Origin: Bolinopsis microptera
Taxonomy: Eukaryota > Ctenophora > Tentaculata > Lobata > Bolinopsidae
DNA length: 64,000 nucleotides
Direction of reading: 5' to 3'
Assembly: GCF_026151205.1 (NCBI RefSeq)
Contig: NC_087077.1
Span: 8,485,983 to 8,549,982 of the forward strand
Below, in pieces: positions 58,501 through 64,000 of the stretch (positions are counted from its first letter, which is position 1; each line of letters starts with the position of its first letter). The translations under genes and the position numbers were made by a program. Below the pieces are notes generated by a model. It had not been told where the DNA came from. It did no database searches and worked only from the letters and a program-made list of their open reading frames with translations.

Positions 58501-60609
58501 TTTGATTGGGATGAAAGATAATTGATTCTGACTTAGCCGTTATATATTTGAGCAGCCTTTTTTGTCTCCCGTCTGACCATTATTCTTGATTAGATATGCC
58601 GCCGGATTGTTCAACTGTTTGGCATGGCCTGCATGCCATTGTCCTACTGAAAATCTACCTCTTTTGTGTTCAGAAAATACGAGAAATACTCTCCACTACA
58701 CTACCTAGTCCTTTATTTGCAACCCACATTTGGCACATCAATACTTCATTCTCTGGGAAGAGTCTATAAGCGTGTGTTATTGTGTTTATTGGGTGTACCA
58801 ATAAGTTCTGATTTACTTTCCTTTGTTTTATGTTAAGTTAAAATATGCTATCTTGTATTATAATATTTAGTTGTTGATAACGTCAGGCGTTGTTAGTGTC
58901 TTCAAGTTCTATTATTTTGCTTTTGGCTACGGCTTTATTCATGCATTCTGCTGTACATTCAAAGTTAATTGAACCTCGCGCTGGTAAAAGAGTCTTCAAA
59001 AGCAGAATTTTATGCTTTTATTCAGTTTTGGTTTGTATTAAATACGTGGCTCACACTCTCTTCGTCTTTGTCAAATTAAAATTTATTCCAACCATGACAG
59101 CTGAGACTTTCTTTAGTAAAATTCTAATCATCCATGCCATGTAGTTATTGAATCTAGCTCATAGCTGTTGCGTGTTAATGAAACATGATATATAGTCTTA
59201 CCCTTGCTAGAGTTGCAGTCCTTACTCAATAATAAACACCACATCTATGCTACAATATTTAAACTTAATCTCCCCGGCAACGGCCTGAAAACGCCCTCGT
59301 TATGCTTGATATCTTAGTCATCTGAGTAGCTAGAGCTTCCATTTTCAGGACTAGTGTTGTAATTGTAAAATGTAAAAGACCAAACACAATGCAATACAGT
59401 TTGACTCGTTCCAATCATTCAAAATATCTAAAATCCTCAAAATTGAACGTTCATTAGGTAAAAATTAACATCTTTCCTATTTAATTTGGTATATTTTTTC
59501 GAATGAGTAATAATAGCAAGTCATATCGGAAAGAATTATCTCAATCCGGCACTCCGTGACTGAGAAATAAGCCCCAACATATTATGTATACTGACTTTAT
59601 ATTACTAGTGTAACCCGTGCCTACGGCCGGGACTTCACGATCGCAGATGAAATACAAAAGTATAAACCCGCCTATTATATTCGAAAAAACAGATTACGTT
59701 TTCGTAGTTAAACCAGCGCGAAAGTATGAAGTCGCTCAGTAGAAACAGTAGAAACAGTCCGCAATTTAATTCTAATTGCCCGTTACGTATCTAATAGTAA
59801 TACTTGATAGGCAATCTTGAGGTCCCCTGCGGTTCTAAAGGGTGAGGTGAAAATATCCAGCAACAAACAAATAGATATAAATTAAGCCCGCTGGTGGATA
59901 AAAGTTATATATTAATACGATATAATATATAATATATAATATATTATATATTATCACACCATTCAAAGTGTTTTCAAAAGTTTCAACATTAGATATTGAT
60001 TGACTCACTTCTAGCATGATTGCTGCTGTTCCGCGTTATCTTCTTATTATGCCCTAAAAGGTTTCCGATTCTGGAATATAATTTTATAAACTGTAGTATA
60101 GCTGGAAGAATACGTCAACTGTTCATTATCTGGTGGATCGGAGGTCAAGCTTGGTAAATAGCTTGTAGATTGCGTAAGAGGAGGGATTGGTTGTTTTATT
60201 AGAGTGTTGTTCTGAGATGTTGCTTGTGGTATTTTTAAACCGAGCGATCAGTGTTGTGACTTACGTTGGCAATGCAAATGACGCTACGGTAACAGGCTGA
60301 ACGTTTCATCTAAATATCCAACATATCACAACGATTCAATTATTAACCAACATGTAAGTAATGATACTGAGGTGTGGTCAATGTAGCAAGCTGTGTATGC
60401 AGCACCTAGCCCATAAATTTATAATATATTTATCTATACCATTACCTCTGTTCGTGGCCTGTTTTTTCTTCGTCTTTCATCTCCCAACCCTGGGGTGCAG
60501 CTACTTGGAAGCAAGTTTTATTGTGTATAATAATTATGAAAACTAACAGTGCACATGTATCTTAGCAAGATCAGGTGATAGAGATATAAGACCAAGTGAC
60601 GGACTGACC
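55523..60609. other. No firm gene; candidate fragments only
   Basis: A 21-bp duplication (GTGCGTTTTGTTTGAAGGCA) lies at 57,848-57,888. A third, partial copy of repeat A is at 59,486-59,590. An AT palindrome is at 59,917-59,955. The plus frame at 58,890-59,144 has a hydrophobic signal-like stretch followed by EPRAGKR but no ATG. Confidence 0.4.
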
Positions 60610-60905
60610 ATGTCCAGTATCCCCACCACACCTACCAGCCCCCACCTCTCCGTCACTAAGTCTGACTCCGACCCCCTTAACTGTTCTGAGCGCACCAAGA
60701 TGACAAAACAAGAGGCGGATGACCACAGGAGGCTGCTCGAGGAGAAGCTCCTGGGTATAAAAACAGATAAGAGCTGCTTTGTTGCGAGCATGTCCGCCAT
60801 GGCAATGGTTATGGCAGGGGCGGAGGGGGATCCGCTCGAGGAGCTCAATCTGGAGAAGAAGAAGCCCGTGGGAAGAACTCTCAGTTTACCCAGTAACTCA
60901 TCAAC
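60610..60905 (+). CDS. First coding exon of an unrecognised intracellular protein
   Basis: A GC-richer stretch with clear codon structure: ACCATGT start context, 98 codons, then donor GTGAGT at 60,906. The protein begins with a Ser/Thr/Pro-rich segment (MSSIPTTPTSPHLSV), then a charged helix likely to form a short coiled coil (TKQEADDHRRLLEEKLLG), then SMSAMAMVMAGAEG, and ends in KKKPVGRTLSLPSNSS. RTLSLP fits a mode-1 14-3-3 site and a basophilic-kinase (RxxS) site. No signal peptide or membrane segment. The frame stays open a short way upstream of the ATG, so this might instead be an internal exon. The next exon was not found in the remaining 3 kb. Confidence 0.6.
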
Positions 60906-63480
60906 GTGAGTTTATTTATGTAACTTATAACTTTCTGTGATTAAACATTGTTTTAATGAGGTCTGATTTGTAAGTTTCTATATTTTGAGTAATATATGGG
61001 ATATACGCGTACACTTATACACAATACACATTAGTACATAGAATTACAACGCTGATATAATTGCGATTCATCGGCGACTGACTAAAATCCAAATATGGGA
61101 TCCAACGCTTTAGTCTGTTTAAGTTCTTACTGTTTAAGTGCTTACTACCAGCTATACCTCTATTTGGTTGTAGTTCTGCTAGTAATACATCCATACACGC
61201 ACACAAACATGGTCCTTACGTTTCAAGACACTTTGTACGCTTTCAGATGTTCTGATTTGTTATAAAAAAGGTGCATTATAATCTTATAATTCTTACTATG
61301 ATAGATCAAGAAAGTAGTGTAGCGATTTTCAGAAATAGTAGTTCGTAATTTCGGGGCAATTTTACTAGCCTGTTTTACAATTTTTGATGTTTTTATCACT
61401 TTCACTATCATGGTAGAAGAATTAGTAATTTTTTGACGTCTCAAATGTTCTAAAAAATGTTTTCCGACAATTTTGAAATTTCGGGTGCTTTCGATGACTT
61501 TTGACGTATAGGTTCACTAGAATTGAAGTCACAATTGGTCAAACATGCTGACCCCAATGAAACTATGGGGGCATTGTAACGGTCTTGCTGTGCACTAAAG
61601 GAGCATTGTGGAGGGTTTCTCTCGAGCAAATTACTTTTTTTCAATTAATCATAAGATACTGCCGTTAATATTGAGATGCAGTGTATAATATATTATAAAC
61701 ATTAGAGATATACTTTAAACCATACTGTAAACCATACTATAAACTATTAATATAGCTATAAACTACCCCGGCCCCCCCCCCCCCCCCCCCCCCCCCCCCA
61801 AACCTCCCTACGACTTCATCGAGATCCGACAGCTTGGTCTCCCAAATAAATTGACCAACATGCAAACAATCATAGCTAATTCAACCCTGATCTTATGACT
61901 CATTTAATTATGACTCATTTAATTGCATAGATAATGAGCAGAGATAACTGTAGGTAATAATCTTATTATCAAACCTATCCACTCATTACCCGATAAATAT
62001 TGTGTTGTTGTTTGGTCTCTGCGTTCAGTTAAACTTAATTGCTCTATGTTAGTATGCGTAGGTCTATTGTGATTGCCTTCTGCGTGGTTTGAGGAATTAT
62101 AGACCGTAGTGTACTTGTAATCTTGTAAAGAAAGCGCTATTTTCGCGTTTTGAAATGATATCGTAATTTATAGAGTTTTTCTATGGATGATGGTTTCTAG
62201 TTTTTGAAATTTTCGATATGAAATCGTGGCGTAAAATATTTTTTTTGTTTTTAGAAGCTTATTCCACAAATTTGTTCGTCAATCTTAATTTCAAAACTTT
62301 AGCCTTTTTAGAGGAATTATGGTGCGCCAGTATGACCAGTAAGGCTCAAAGCCTATTTAAGCCTAGCGTCGCTTTTTCAAAGAGCTTAAAAAGCACTTAA
62401 ATATCTCTCGCAAACCGAATGATCAAAATATAAAAGTCTTTGATATCAACTAAATACTAAGGTCAACTTAGTTTATTGAAACTTTCTAAACCGAAATAAG
62501 AAATCATAGTGTTCAGATATGCATGAAATTTATCTAAAATTCAAACGCGTGACACAAAATACGTGACGTCATCGATTCGACAGTGGATCAATATCATGAA
62601 TTCCGCAGACCTACGATTAAATGATTAGGATTATGTTTGAAAGTTATGTCCTAAATTATTATTGCATGAACTCTCTGAATTATTATTGCTTGAGCTGTCT
62701 GAAAACTGGAAGGACCGATTATTGTGTTTAAGGTATCGCCACCTTGAACCACGTGACGATAATATAATGTCTCAGACATGTTACTTAAGAAATCATTTTT
62801 GTAGCTTTTATTTTTATTTTGTACTCTTTTTGACGTCAAGGTTTCAAAGTTTTCTGACCTCTAACCTCAGATAACTGCATTACCATCAGTCAAATATTCG
62901 ATACAATAATAAAATTGATAACATCGCAGGTGGTCCATTAACCTAAGGTGCTTTATAAAGTTATCAAAGTTTCAATTAATATCATAAGTTCTTTAAGATA
63001 TAAAAGTTTCTTAACGCCCCCCACGTTGAACTTCAATGCCGTGCTTCCATAGTTCTCAAACAATAATATATCACACACACTACACAAAACTGAAAATTCA
63101 ATATATTCAGAGGTCCATAAAGTTGTGATCTCTGTAAACCTTACCACTACACTTTAAGTGGTGGACGTGGTTCAGGGGTACTACCATGAAATACAGAACA
63201 ATAGTGTGCGTGACCCTCCAGTTAGCGGACTATAAGTTGAGTAATGACCGCGTGTGTACGGTCTGGGTTCATAATTATAACATTATATTATGCAGCCGCG
63301 CAGCTGCCATGAGCACTGTGGATATATTATATCCAATATCATTCAGGGTATACGTATACAGCTAGAGTTCCATCATTTCATCCAGCCGTTCAGCTATATC
63401 CAGGGTCTTGAGTCCTGCCTCACGACCATACTACCACATGGCCTTGTTTATATATCGTAATGGTTGTAGATTTATATGAT
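60906..63480. other. Probable intron; nothing else identified
   Basis: AT-rich; a 28-bp poly(C) run at 61,772-61,799 is the only striking feature. Short ORFs (for example 62,218-62,400) lack support. Confidence 0.45.
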
Positions 63481-63585
63481 ATTTAGGTATATCACGTGAT
63501 ATAAAGTCAAGGATCTAGATTTATAAGTATCACGTGATATATTGAGGTTCTATATTTATATCTACATCACGTGATATATATGATT
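63481..63585. repeat. Three phased ATCACGTGAT palindromes
   Basis: Perfect 10-bp palindromes with a CACGTG E-box at 63,491, 63,529 and 63,566, spaced 38 and 37 bp apart inside diverged tandem units. They could be bHLH-binding sites or just a decayed minisatellite. Confidence 0.75.
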
Positions 63586-64000
63586 TATTAGATGGTGCTC
63601 AGTGAAAGTACTCTCTCCCTGGTACGACTAGTGAGATTGTCCATGTCATTGTCTTGGCGTGTGCTGGTGAACTGTCATCTAGCTTATCTAACTATGTTAG
63701 TACTCAGCCCACCTTTGTTCCTGGCATTCTTATCTCCTACTTGTTGATTTGTATCTAGTGCTTAGTAGTTTGCGGTGTGCCCATCATGAATCACTTATCT
63801 CATATCTTCATGGTACTCCCTAGATTGGTAAGCTAGATTGTTTGAGGCAGAGTGTTTTTCATGGGAATACAACTCGTGCGCCCGGTAATGGTGCTAAAAA
63901 CTTGAGATTGAGGGTTTTCCCGAAATAACTTGCGTTGTAAGGTGTTCAAAGGAGTAGGTTTAATATCCATTGAAATATAATATAATCTTGTGGAACTTTG

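Overview
This is eukaryotic, almost certainly animal, nuclear DNA. It is AT-rich, its genes are split by introns with canonical GT..AG sites, and most of the window is repeats and transposon debris. A class A GPCR, a Penelope-like element, FLYWCH and LINE remnants and abundant poly(G)/poly(C) tracts suggest an invertebrate, possibly a non-bilaterian such as a cnidarian; that placement is inference. The many one-base indels between repeat copies look like residual long-read error, so some apparent frame breaks may not be real.

Region by region: (1) 1-2534, minus strand: the first six coding exons of a rhodopsin-class GPCR that runs off the left edge. (2) 2.5-10.2 kb: no supportable gene; one dispersed element end, one perfect palindrome and one minisatellite. 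(3) 10.2-35.1 kb: a giant inverted repeat with arms of about 7.3-7.6 kb around a spacer of about 375 bp, bounded by two direct copies of a 440-bp repeat. The arms hold mirror-image minisatellites, poly(G)/poly(C) tracts and a LINE remnant. (4) Inside the left arm, at 10,901-19,595, lies an 8.7-kb DNA transposon. Its ends are CACAGTGGAAAAT, the first seven bases being the V(D)J heptamer consensus CACAGTG. An AAAG direct repeat flanks it, and the right arm carries the uninterrupted site. It encodes a transposase of about 900 residues in 18 exons with RAG1/Transib-type catalytic and zinc signatures: VKxxxD, DxK-x6-G-x4-G...CxxC, HxxxxH and NExG. (5) 35.6-36.1 kb minisatellite, then a 1.9-kb tandem duplication (37.9-41.65 kb) with a FLYWCH zinc-finger ORF, intact in copy 2 and broken in copy 1. 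(6) 43.66-44.49 kb: a 5'-truncated Penelope-like element: GIY-YIG fragment, inverted 217-bp arms each with a hammerhead-like core, and a 13-bp direct repeat. (7) 44.7-60.6 kb: two spliced exons of an unknown gene, an element bounded by poly(G)/poly(C), several minisatellites and long featureless stretches. (8) 60.6 kb: one good coding exon of an unrecognised gene that continues to the right.

The most interesting object is the 8.7-kb RAG1-like transposon. A second conserved 15-bp block lies 21 bp from the heptamer at one end and 11 bp at the other. That is a one-helical-turn asymmetry recalling the 12/23 spacers of recombination signal sequences. No RAG2-like (kelch) partner is visible. The 4-bp target duplication fits Chapaev (CMC) better than the 5 bp usual for Transib/RAG, so the exact family is open, but membership of the RAG1/Transib/CMC clan is well supported by the sequence.
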